Shown piece by piece: positions 1-6,492 of a stretch of DNA of 9,998 nt. The stretch comes from Deltaproteobacteria bacterium (lineage in GTDB: Bacteria > Myxococcota > B64-G9). Position 1 is the stretch's first letter, and every line of letters begins with the position of its first letter. Location: NCBI GenBank assembly GCA_030591745.1, contig JAUVAM010000065.1, forward strand, positions 1 through 9,998, given 5' to 3'. The translations under genes and the position numbers were made by a program. The notes under the pieces were generated by a model. It had not been told where the DNA came from, ran no database searches, and saw only the letters and a program-made list of their open reading frames with translations.

Positions 1-150
1 AGATCAAGACAAGAAAGATCAAGACAAGAAAGATCAAGACAAGAAAGATCAAGACAAGAAAGATCAAGACAAGAAAGATCAGGACAAGAAGGATCAAGAC
101 AAGAAGGATCAAGACAAGAAAGATCAAGACAAGAAAGATCAGGACAAACA
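1..150 (+). repeat. 15-bp tandem repeat (10 copies) encoding DQDKK
   Basis: Ten head-to-tail copies of AGATCAAGACAAGAA run from the left window edge to 150. Copies 1-5 and 9 (121-135) are identical. Copies 6-8 each carry one third-position change that leaves the protein unchanged, and copy 10 ends in ACA instead of GAA. The unit length is a multiple of three, so gain or loss of copies keeps the frame. The array may continue to the left. It encodes a highly charged, probably disordered linker in the Bat protein. Confidence 0.97.
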
Positions 151-367
151 AGATCAACAGGGCCAGCCGGAGGACCAGCAGGCGGATCAGCGCCAGTCGA
201 GTCGGTCGTCGGCCTCAGAGCAAGAAGCTGGCCGTTTGTCCAAACAGCAGGTCAGGGATCTCTTAGACGCCATGCGCGACAACGAGAAACCTTTTCAAAT
301 GCATAAATTTTTGTTGCCTGAGTTCAAGCGGCGCAATCATGATAGGGATGTGAAAAAGGATTGGTGA
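2..367 (+). CDS. C-terminal end of a BatB/BatC-like (VWA/TPR) Bat operon protein, partial
   Basis: The reading frame is open from the window edge (first full codon at 2) to TGA at 365-367, giving 121 residues. It begins with nine DQDKK pentapeptides and a tenth DQDKQ, followed by a Gln/Asp/Ser-rich low-complexity stretch. A compact C-terminal motif follows (LSKQQVRDLLDAMRDNEKP, about residues 81-99), then a basic tail ending in VKKDW. From family knowledge, an 'LS..qa..LLdal..dEk' segment and a terminal KDW are typical of the C-termini of BatB/BatC proteins, in which a von Willebrand A domain, a membrane helix and TPRs precede a charged linker. Those domains would lie upstream of the window. 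The immediate batD and batE neighbours support the assignment. The stop overlaps the start region of batD, so translation is probably coupled. BatB or BatC alone, or a fusion, cannot be decided from here. Confidence 0.75.
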   Translation, partial: DQDKKDQDKKDQDKKDQDKKDQDKKDQDKKDQDKKDQDKKDQDKKDQDKQDQQGQPEDQQADQRQSSRSSASEQEAGRLSKQQVRDLLDAMRDNEKPFQMHKFLLPEFKRRNHDRDVKKDW

Positions 368-2286
368 AACTGGTGTCGAGCTTGGGCAGACAAAAACGGC
401 GCATCCCATCGGTACGGCGAATCGCCTGGATGGTTTCCAGCCTGATTGGGCTGTGTTTGTTGCCTGCGCAAGCCGTGGCACGCGACAACGTGGTCTTGGA
501 GTCCAGCGTCAACAAGACCCGCGTGGCCGTGAACGAGACCCTGAAGTTGACCATCACCGCCTCGGTACCCGATCGGAGCAAGATGGGTTATCTCCAGCTG
601 CCGGAGACCGCTTCGCTGGAGGTCGTGGGTACCAGTCGACGAGAGAGCCTGCAGTTCGCTCTTTCCGGCGGCAAGGCCAACTACCAGAAGTTCGAGAACA
701 CGGTTCTGACGCTGCGGCCCACCAAAACAGGCAAGGTGACCATCAGTTCAGCCGAGCTCAAGTATGCGGGGCGCATCCACAAGACCAAGCCCATCACCGT
801 GGTGGTGGGCAAGGCGCGCAACCACCCAAGGGGACCCACATCCCCCCTGCCGGGCCGGCCGTCGTCCATGTTCCCGGACGATGACTGGTTCCGCTCTCCC
901 ATGAACGACTTGATGCGCCGCAGGCAGGCCCCCCAGGCCGTGGGCGCGGAAGATATCTTTGTCAGAGCCTACGTGCCTTCGGATTTGGTCTACGAGGGTC
1001 AGCAGATTACGGTTTCGGTCTATGTTTACTCCCGGGTGGGTGCCCGAATTGCATCGATTCGTTGGCCCAAGCTGGATGGTTTCTACGCTGTGGATCGAGA
1101 CGTTAGCCAAGCAAAGGCCGATGAGAAGGTCATTAATGGCTTGCGCTACCAGTACAAGTTGCTGGATCGCAAGGCCCTGTTTCCGCTCAAGCCTGGTCCC
1201 GTGAATATCGGCACAGTGGAAGTCGAGGTGGAGGCGGGAGGCTCGCCATTCTTCCCGGCAGAAAATCGAGTTTTGAAAACCAGGCCTTTGGAGATCAAGG
1301 TCGACGCCTTGCCGAAGAAAGGAAGGCCGGCTTCGTTTCATTCCGGCAACGTGGGCATCTTCAGCATCTCGGCTGAGCTGGACGCGGACCGGGTCACCTT
1401 GAACCAACCCGTAACTTACACGCTGACCGTCAAGGGCACAGGCAACATCGAGCGGCTGCACCCGCCCGAGTTGCCACGACTGGACCGATTCAAGACCTTC
1501 GATCCGACGGTTCAGGTCAAGGTGCCCAAGACCGGCAAGATGGTGCGCGGCTCCAAGGTCTTTGAGTACATCATGATGCCTTTGGCCTCGGGTGACCTGA
1601 TCATCCCGGCCTTGGAGTTTGCTTTTTTCGAGCCGGCCTCGGGTGCCTACAAGACCCTGAATGTGCCTGAACGCAAGTTGCAGGTGACCGCCAGCGGTGG
1701 CCAGGCTGGCGGGACTGGATCAGGAGGCCGCGAGGTGAACATCGTGGCCGGTGCCTTGAAGCCCATCCGTTTCGAGAGCAGCCTTTCCGGGCACGGGGCC
1801 CCGTTTTATCGGCATTGGGCTTTTGTGGTGCTGCTGGGTGTGCCACCGGGTCTTTTCCTGTTGTTGTTGTTGCTTGCTTGGTTCCGTGCGGGTTTGATGG
1901 TGGAGAGCCCCCGCTCCCTGATGCGCCGGGCCTGGAGCGATGCGCGTCGACGCTTGAAACAAGCGGCCAAGATGGCAGCGGCCGGTCAAACCGTGGATTT
2001 CTACGCCACCCTGAACCAGGCCTTGATAGATGCCATTTTTGCCCGAACAGGTGTAGCAGCTGGAGGCCTGGCCTTGGATATGCTCAAGCAGTCCTTGCGG
2101 GAGGACGAGGTGCCCGAAGCCTTGTGTGCCGCGGTTGGACGCGAGATTGAAAACTGTGAATTCGGTCGCTTTGCGCCTTCTGTCTCTCAGGCGGGCGAAA
2201 TGCAGGCAGCCCTGCAGCGGGCGGCGGGTTTAATGAAGGACCTGCAGCGCCTGCGCGTACCTGCCGCTCAAGGAGGTCGCCGATGA
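361..2286 (+). CDS. batD: BatD family protein (periplasmic, membrane-anchored)
   Basis: This 641-residue protein (if the first TTG is used) belongs to the BatD 'oxygen tolerance' family. It has a basic N-terminus and a signal peptide (hydrophobic about 22-36, likely cleavage after AQAVA at 40). A beta-rich first domain spans about 42-150, and a Pro-rich acidic linker with FPDDDWF lies at 171-177. Further beta domains begin near VRAYVPSDLVYEGQ (201-214) and VGIFSISAELDADRV (331-345); the latter contains the family-like 'GTGNIERLHPPELP'. One transmembrane helix lies at about 486-508, followed by a helical cytoplasmic tail of about 130 residues. BatD is thought to act in the periplasm with VWA proteins controlled by a MoxR ATPase; its exact biochemical role is not established. 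The start is uncertain: TTG 361, GTG 364 and GTG 373 are all in frame, with AAGGA at 356-360. All are compatible with the signal peptide. It overlaps the preceding stop and, by ATGA, the following batE start. Confidence 0.9.
   Translation: MVKLVSSLGRQKRRIPSVRRIAWMVSSLIGLCLLPAQAVARDNVVLESSVNKTRVAVNETLKLTITASVPDRSKMGYLQLPETASLEVVGTSRRESLQFALSGGKANYQKFENTVLTLRPTKTGKVTISSAELKYAGRIHKTKPITVVVGKARNHPRGPTSPLPGRPSSMFPDDDWFRSPMNDLMRRRQAPQAVGAEDIFVRAYVPSDLVYEGQQITVSVYVYSRVGARIASIRWPKLDGFYAVDRDVSQAKADEKVINGLRYQYKLLDRKALFPLKPGPVNIGTVEVEVEAGGSPFFPAENRVLKTRPLEIKVDALPKKGRPASFHSGNVGIFSISAELDADRVTLNQPVTYTLTVKGTGNIERLHPPELPRLDRFKTFDPTVQVKVPKTGKMVRGSKVFEYIMMPLASGDLIIPALEFAFFEPASGAYKTLNVPERKLQVTASGGQAGGTGSGGREVNIVAGALKPIRFESSLSGHGAPFYRHWAFVVLLGVPPGLFLLLLLLAWFRAGLMVESPRSLMRRAWSDARRRLKQAAKMAAAGQTVDFYATLNQALIDAIFARTGVAAGGLALDMLKQSLREDEVPEALCAAVGREIENCEFGRFAPSVSQAGEMQAALQRAAGLMKDLQRLRVPAAQGGRR
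2271..2276 (+). promoter_or_regulatory. Strong ribosome binding site of batE
   Basis: AGGAGG lies inside the last batD codons, six bases before the ATG at 2283. Together with the ATGA stop/start overlap it fixes the batE start and implies translational coupling. Confidence 0.85.
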
Positions 2287-3083
2287 TCCCGCGCAGACCG
2301 ATTTTGAGCGTTTTGTTGATCACCTTTTGTCTCGGCTTGTTGACGGCTCCGTCTTTGGCCCAATCAGGTCAAGCTGCTGCACCGGATTTCATGTCCGTCT
2401 TCCAGCGAGCCAACCAGGCCATGCTGGCTGAGGATTTCACCAAGGCGGTGGAGGATTATCAGCGCCTGGTGGATGCGGGCCTGGTGCATCCTGATCTTTA
2501 TTTCAACCTGGCTACCGCTTTTTATCGACAGGGCAGCAAGGGTCTTGCCGTGCTTTTTTACGAGAAGACCCTGGACTTGAAGCCTGCCGATGACGGAGCC
2601 CGCAGCAACCTGGAGAAGATTCGCAAAGAACTCATCGACAAAGTGGTCATGCCCAAGGGAGGGGCTGTGGGTGAGCCCCTGTGGCAAGGGTTTATTCGTG
2701 GCTTGTCCTGGGGGTGGCTGACCTGGTCCTTTCTGGGCATGTATTTGTTTTTTTTCGTATTGCTCGCGGCTCGGTATCTGATGTCTGCCGGACCAGGGCG
2801 CAGGCTCTTGTTTTGGATCAGCGTACCTCTGCTGATGCTTACCTTGGTCTTCGGATCCTTATTGGCCAGTCGTATCTACGTGCAAGAAAGGGTGCATCAC
2901 GGCGTCGTGGTGGCCCACACAGGTGCATTGCGGGCCGGGCCCGAACGCAGCGCCAAGGTGCTGATGGAGGTCCACGAAGGGCTGAAGGTGCTTTTGCTCA
3001 ATGAAGTGGATGGACATTTGCGTGTGCGCCTGGCCAATGGGGTGGAGGGCTTCCTGGCGGATGGAGAAGTGGGGCGCATCTAA
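2283..3083 (+). CDS. batE: BatE-like TPR and SH3-type domain membrane protein
   Basis: The protein has 266 residues. It has a signal peptide (hydrophobic about 7-24, cleavage near SLA-QSG) and a TPR region at about 38-118, including HPDLYFNLATAFYRQG and the following helix pair. Two transmembrane helices lie at about 142-166 and 175-198. A C-terminal bacterial SH3-like domain spans about 205-263, with V..GALRAGP, then EG..V.LL and a final GVEGFL. This order of TPR, two membrane helices and SH3 domain is the classic BatE layout, and it directly follows batD with an ATGA overlap. It presumably acts at the periplasmic face of the inner membrane with the other Bat proteins; the TPR would bind partners and the SH3 domain may contact the cell wall (inference). 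It is the last gene of the Bat operon, since a gap with a new promoter follows. Confidence 0.88.
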   Translation: MIPRRPILSVLLITFCLGLLTAPSLAQSGQAAAPDFMSVFQRANQAMLAEDFTKAVEDYQRLVDAGLVHPDLYFNLATAFYRQGSKGLAVLFYEKTLDLKPADDGARSNLEKIRKELIDKVVMPKGGAVGEPLWQGFIRGLSWGWLTWSFLGMYLFFFVLLAARYLMSAGPGRRLLFWISVPLLMLTLVFGSLLASRIYVQERVHHGVVVAHTGALRAGPERSAKVLMEVHEGLKVLLLNEVDGHLRVRLANGVEGFLADGEVGRI

Positions 3084-3103
3084 GCTTGCTCCTTTTTATT
3101 TCT

Positions 3104-3133
3104 TTGACTCATTTTGGCGCGTCGTGCTAGTTT
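3104..3133 (+). promoter_or_regulatory. Predicted sigma-70-type promoter for the bamD block
   Basis: A -35 element TTGACT (3104-3109) is followed by an 18-base spacer and a -10 element TAGTTT (3128-3133), preceded by the extended -10 motif TGc at 3125-3127. This is the only gap of about 100 bases on the + strand, between batE (ends 3083) and bamD (starts 3185), which fits a transcript start near 3140. The -10 matches the consensus TATAAT only partly. Confidence 0.5.
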
Positions 3134-3149
3134 ATCGGCGCATTTGCCC

Positions 3150-3167
3150 GGAATCGCTTGTGATTCC
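3150..3167 (+). other. Small perfect stem-loop in the bamD 5' leader
   Basis: GGAATC (3150-3155) and GATTCC (3162-3167) form a 6-bp perfect stem with a six-base loop. ATCTTTT and the bamD ribosome binding site GAGG (3175-3178) follow. It could be a weak terminator for read-through from batE or a leader structure near the bamD ribosome site. The stem is short and the T-run is poor, so a strong terminator is unlikely. Confidence 0.35.
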
Positions 3168-3184
3168 ATCTTTTGAGGTGCTTC

Positions 3185-4078
3185 GTGACGCGTCGAATTC
3201 TTTTTTTTCTTTCCTTTTCTTTGTTGGGTCCGTCCTTGATCGCTTGGGGTCTTTTGTCTTGCGCTTCCGGTCCTGATCATCGGGTTCGTGTGAGTTATCG
3301 GGTTTCCGCCAAGGAGAACTTCATCAAAGGCAAGAAAGCGCTTGCCGATGAGGACTACCTGGAGGCCATCGAGTATTTCAAATTTGTGAAGAACAAGTTT
3401 CCCTATTCGACTTTTGCGACCGAGTCGGATCTCTTGTTGGCCGATTGTCATTTTGCTCGGGATCGTTTCATCGAGGCGGCCGACGCTTATCAAACTTTCA
3501 TCAAGTTGCATCCGCGGCATGCCAAGGTGCCTTACGCCAATTTTCGCATCGCCATGAGTTTCGGAAAAAGGATTCCGGAGGACTGGTTTTTTATGCCCCC
3601 GGCCCACGAGTTCGATCAGAAAGAAGTGGTGCGTACCATTCGTGAGTTGGAGCATTTCCTCAAGCGTTTTCCAGATGACGAGCATGTACCTGAGGCCACG
3701 GCTCTTTTGCAGAGATGCAAGCGCAGGTTGGCGGAGTTTTGCCACTACACCATGGAGTTTAACCACAAGGGCGGGCATATGCGTGGCGTCGTGTGGCGGG
3801 CGGACGAATTGATGCGCTATGGCGGCTCAGGTTATGAGGAAAAGGCCCTCTACCGAAAGGCCGAGGCCCTGGCTGAACTGGGTGAGCTTCAGGCGTCCAG
3901 AGATGCCCTGCAGGAGCTGAACCGCCGATTCCCCAAGGGTGCTTACCAGAATCAAGCCAGTTTGTTGCGAACCAGGCTTTGGAGCGTCAAATCACAGGTC
4001 CCTACAGAGAAGAAGCAAGCCAGTCCCAAACCCAAGGGAGAGACGGAGACAGGTGAGCGAGGGGGAGAGTCGTCTTGA
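3185..4078 (+). CDS. bamD: Outer membrane protein assembly factor BamD (TPR lipoprotein)
   Basis: BamD is the essential lipoprotein of the BAM complex. It lies on the periplasmic face of the outer membrane and helps BamA fold beta-barrel proteins. With the GTG start at 3185 the protein has 297 residues; GAGG at 3175-3178, six bases upstream, supports this start over the in-frame TTG at 3173. The signal peptide ends in a lipobox, LLSC, with lipidated Cys26. TPR-type helix pairs cover about 43-190: ENFIKGKKALADEDYLEAIEYF with KFPYS, then the LLADCHFARDRFIEAADAYQ pair with HP, then ANFRIAMSF. The segment RELEHFLKRFPDDEH (153-167) is very typical of BamD. A fifth pair lies at about 216-250. The C-terminus carries a 25-30 residue Lys/Glu/Gly-rich tail (about 270-297) not found in the 245-residue E. 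coli protein. The stop overlaps the next TTG start by TTGA. Confidence 0.9.
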   Translation: MTRRILFFLSFSLLGPSLIAWGLLSCASGPDHRVRVSYRVSAKENFIKGKKALADEDYLEAIEYFKFVKNKFPYSTFATESDLLLADCHFARDRFIEAADAYQTFIKLHPRHAKVPYANFRIAMSFGKRIPEDWFFMPPAHEFDQKEVVRTIRELEHFLKRFPDDEHVPEATALLQRCKRRLAEFCHYTMEFNHKGGHMRGVVWRADELMRYGGSGYEEKALYRKAEALAELGELQASRDALQELNRRFPKGAYQNQASLLRTRLWSVKSQVPTEKKQASPKPKGETETGERGGESS

Positions 4079-4803
4079 CGATGCAGCAGCTGGGCTTTTT
4101 GCTGGTGTTGTTGAGTGGAGTCGCCTGCCAGCAGCCTGACCTTCATGCCCCTGTCGTGCTGTCTGATGGATTGGTGACGGCCTGTGCGGTGCCTGATGTG
4201 GGTGCTGTGTTGGCCATGGTCGACAGAAAATACAGTGATGCTCGTGGTGGTCCGGGACGGTTGGCGGATGACTTGCGGCAACTGTTCACCGTGTATGGGC
4301 CTTTGAATTTGAAGGTCATGGATTTGGAACAGGGCAAAGACGCCTTGTCCGGGCATTTGCAGGTGGAAGGCAAGGGGCTTTTTTTCGAGGGCCCCATGGT
4401 CTGGCGTACCGTGGATCAGCCCTCGGCTTGTTTCCTTGCGGGGGACTTCCTGACGGACCTGCGGGCCGTGGTTTGGCTGCTTCGAGATCGGCGCAGGGCT
4501 CTGGAAGAAGGCTCGCTGGAGCGACTTGGTGAGTTGATTTCCTTAGAGTATCGTGGTGAGGTAGGAGGCTGGAAGGAGCTGCTTGAGCGAACTCGTTTGG
4601 ATTTGGCCGCCTCCAAAGGCGTGGGCATGATGGTTCACGATTTGCGAGTGGTGGTGCAGGGCGGTAGTGCTCAAGCTACCCAGGCATATATGCTTATTTA
4701 CCGGATTGGCGAAGAAGGCAAGCTGATGGAGCAAAAGGCCCGGGAACGTTTGCAGCTGCGCAAGGAGGGTACGCGCTGGCGTATCGTAGGAGGCCTGGGA
4801 TAA
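4075..4803 (+). CDS. Probable lipoprotein with two NTF2-like halves
   Basis: This protein of 242 residues (240 from the ATG at 4081) has a short hydrophobic signal ending in SGVAC, suggesting lipidation at Cys18, though Gly at position -3 makes the lipobox imperfect. The rest appears to hold two related alpha+beta segments. The first (about 41-120) contains MVDRKYSDARGG and L..LF....LNLKV. The second (about 135-240) contains LISLEYRGEVGGWKELLERTR, a VHDLRV strand, and a closing LRKEGTRWRIVGG. Both have the helix, Y-x-(3)-x-GG, helix, strand pattern of NTF2/SnoaL-like domains, and the final 'W.I' strand is typical of that fold. No catalytic residues are evident, so binding or structural work in the periplasm is likely, with the ligand unknown. 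The gene overlaps bamD by four bases (TTGA). TTG 4075 is seven bases from a purine-rich site at 4061-4067, whereas ATG 4081 is thirteen away; either could be the true start. Confidence 0.65.
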   Translation: MTMQQLGFLLVLLSGVACQQPDLHAPVVLSDGLVTACAVPDVGAVLAMVDRKYSDARGGPGRLADDLRQLFTVYGPLNLKVMDLEQGKDALSGHLQVEGKGLFFEGPMVWRTVDQPSACFLAGDFLTDLRAVVWLLRDRRRALEEGSLERLGELISLEYRGEVGGWKELLERTRLDLAASKGVGMMVHDLRVVVQGGSAQATQAYMLIYRIGEEGKLMEQKARERLQLRKEGTRWRIVGGLG

Positions 4804-4823
4804 GCCAGGGCAGGGAGTCATAG

Positions 4824-5531
4824 ATGGATGAACGTATCAAAGAGATGATGCGGCTTGGGCGAGACGCTTACAAAAAGAAAGAGTACGCCCGTGCCGAAAG
4901 CTATCTGAGCGACGTGCTGGAAAAGCACGATAATTTTGCCGATCTGCATAACATGATGGGTGTCATCCATCATGATCGAGGCCAATTCGTCAAGGCACAG
5001 ACACATTTTGAAAGGGCTTTGGCCATCAACCCGGGGTATACCGAGGCCGCTCTGAACTTGGCTGTGACTTACAATGATCTCGGTCGCTACTCAGAGGCCA
5101 AAAAGATTTACGCCCAGGCTTTGTCCTCGTCTCAGTCCTCCGACGGTGACCTGGACCCCTTTGTTCAGGGTAAGATCTCCAACATGTATGCGGCCATCGG
5201 TGACGTATACCAATCCACGGGGCTTTTCGAGGCCGCGGCCGTCGAGTATCGCAAGGCCCTGTCCTTGGCCCCCGGCTTTGTGGACATTCGCTTGAAGCTG
5301 GCCCAGGTCTTGCGTGATGGGGACCAGCGAGAGGATGCCCTGGTTGAACTCCAGCGTATTTTGGACGAACGGCCTCAGTATGTGGCCGCTCGAGTCCATT
5401 TGGGGATCACCTTCTATGTACTTGGGCGCAATGATGAGGCCATCGCGGCCTGGCAGGAAGCCCTGAAGACGGATCCGGACAATCGCAGTTGCAAGATGTA
5501 TTTGAACCTGGTTTCGGGGCAGGACGACTGA
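4824..5531 (+). CDS. Cytoplasmic tetratricopeptide repeat (TPR) protein
   Basis: A 235-residue protein made almost wholly of about six TPR units, at roughly 4-37, 38-71, 72-105, 117-151, 152-185 and 186-219. Clear consensus positions include LHNMMGVIHHDRGQFVKAQTHFERALAINP in pieces at 41-70, ALNLAVTYNDLGRYSEAKKIY at 76-96, and HLGITFYVLGRNDEAIAAWQEAL at 192-214. There is no signal peptide or membrane segment, so it should act in the cytoplasm as a protein-protein scaffold; the partner is unknown. AGGGAG at 4812-4817, six bases before ATG, fixes the start. It sits 20 bases after the NTF2-like lipoprotein gene and 19 bases before the FHA-DUF4388 gene, so these are probably co-transcribed. An interaction with the FHA protein is plausible from this spacing only. 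Confidence 0.85.
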   Translation: MDERIKEMMRLGRDAYKKKEYARAESYLSDVLEKHDNFADLHNMMGVIHHDRGQFVKAQTHFERALAINPGYTEAALNLAVTYNDLGRYSEAKKIYAQALSSSQSSDGDLDPFVQGKISNMYAAIGDVYQSTGLFEAAAVEYRKALSLAPGFVDIRLKLAQVLRDGDQREDALVELQRILDERPQYVAARVHLGITFYVLGRNDEAIAAWQEALKTDPDNRSCKMYLNLVSGQDD

Positions 5532-5550
5532 AGAGGGGCAGGAGTCAACC

Positions 5551-6492
5551 ATGGCTGGTGGAATCAAACGCTACGCGCTCAAGTTCATCTCGGGCAAATA
5601 CCACGGCGGCGAGTTCCCGCTTCAACCCAACAAAGAGATCGTGGTTGGACGCAGCTCCGAGCTGGATATGGTCTTGGTGGAGGACATGGTTTCTCGGAAG
5701 CACGCCAAGATCGTGACAACCGATAGCGCGGTGATGATTCAGGATCTGGGTAGCACAAACGGTACCTTCGTCAACGGCGAGAAAGTCCGTAAGGCTCGTC
5801 TGAAGGAAGGGGACCGGATCCTGGTGGGTACTTCCATTCTCAAATTGGTGGCCTTGGAGGCTTCCGGCGCAGGGGATATGCCCATAGACCAGGCGGCGGC
5901 CAAGGATAAGATGGAGCGACTGGCCAAGCGGCGGGCTCGTTCTTCTTCGCCCATGTCGGGTCGTATCGATGAAGTGCCCCTGCCCGACTTGTTGCAGCTC
6001 TTCAGTACCTCCAAGAAGAGCGGTGTCATGGTGGTGAGGCGAGACCCCCAGGTCGGCAAGATCTATTTGCGTAATGGAAAAATCTACTACGTCTCCATCG
6101 ACGACGATCCGGATCTGGACCCGCAAAAGGCCTTCGTGCGTATGCTGTCCTGGGAAGAGGGCTTCTTCGAATTGACGGCACCATCCGATGAGCAGTTCAT
6201 GCTGGAGTTGGATGACAGCACCGAGGGTTTGCTCATGGAGGCCATGCGGCTCATCGATGAGTTCAGGCGCATCGAAACCCAATGTCCGGCGGTCAAATCA
6301 CGATTCGGCTTGGTGCGTCCCTTGACGGCGACCCTTCGTGATCTGAACGAAGAACAACTGGATGTGTTGCAGCTGGTACATAACCACAGCCAGGTCCAGG
6401 TGGTGTTGGACAAATCCATCCTCAATGATGTTGAGACCTATCAGACCTTGATGCACCTCATCCGCAAAGGCTACGTTCGAGATTTACGCTAA
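5551..6492 (+). CDS. FHA domain protein with DUF4388 (PATAN-type) domain
   Basis: The protein has 313 residues. The N-terminal forkhead-associated domain spans about 8-100 and keeps the phosphothreonine-binding set: VVGRSSELD (31-39), SRKHA (48-52) and the GSTNGTFVNG loop (67-76). A basic linker (about 118-133) leads to a DUF4388 domain at about 136-245, with GRIDEVPLPDLLQLF, SGVMVV, GKIYLRNGKIYYV and a FVRMLSWEEGFFEL segment. The last 55 residues (about 259-313) look like a winged-helix-type module ending in L..LIRKGYVRDL. FHA domains bind phosphothreonine peptides, usually made by Hanks-type kinases. DUF4388 is common in myxobacterial-type signalling proteins and its ligand is not settled. 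It is cytoplasmic, with no signal or membrane helix. AGGAG at 5540-5544, six bases before ATG, supports the start. Its stop overlaps the next start as TAATG. Confidence 0.9.
   Translation: MAGGIKRYALKFISGKYHGGEFPLQPNKEIVVGRSSELDMVLVEDMVSRKHAKIVTTDSAVMIQDLGSTNGTFVNGEKVRKARLKEGDRILVGTSILKLVALEASGAGDMPIDQAAAKDKMERLAKRRARSSSPMSGRIDEVPLPDLLQLFSTSKKSGVMVVRRDPQVGKIYLRNGKIYYVSIDDDPDLDPQKAFVRMLSWEEGFFELTAPSDEQFMLELDDSTEGLLMEAMRLIDEFRRIETQCPAVKSRFGLVRPLTATLRDLNEEQLDVLQLVHNHSQVQVVLDKSILNDVETYQTLMHLIRKGYVRDLR

Noticed and set aside
1..150. Regular short repeats as a CRISPR array
   Set aside because: The 15-bp units are directly tandem with no spacers, and they are an open reading frame joined to the Bat protein C-terminus.
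748..1461. A 237-codon open frame on the - strand
   Set aside because: It is antisense to batD, has no recognised domain or ribosome site, and fits the pattern of a GC-rich shadow frame.
509..1461. The Pro-rich, acidic linker of BatD (about residues 151-198) as an insertion
   Set aside because: Linkers of this type between the first and second domains are usual in BatD proteins.
1793..1804. Palindrome ACGGGGCCCCGT followed by TTTT, resembling a terminator
   Set aside because: It is inside batD, just before the membrane-helix codons; the stem leaves only a four-base loop and the gene continues intact, so a terminator here is improbable.
2748..3208. Two runs of eight T (2748-2755 and 3201-3208) as possible frameshift or slippage sites
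   Set aside because: Both encode Phe-rich membrane or signal segments in intact frames; nothing suggests an alternative product.
5545..6282. A 245-codon open frame on the - strand
   Set aside because: It lies wholly antisense to the FHA-DUF4388 gene, whose FHA motifs are complete; its product matches nothing I recognise.
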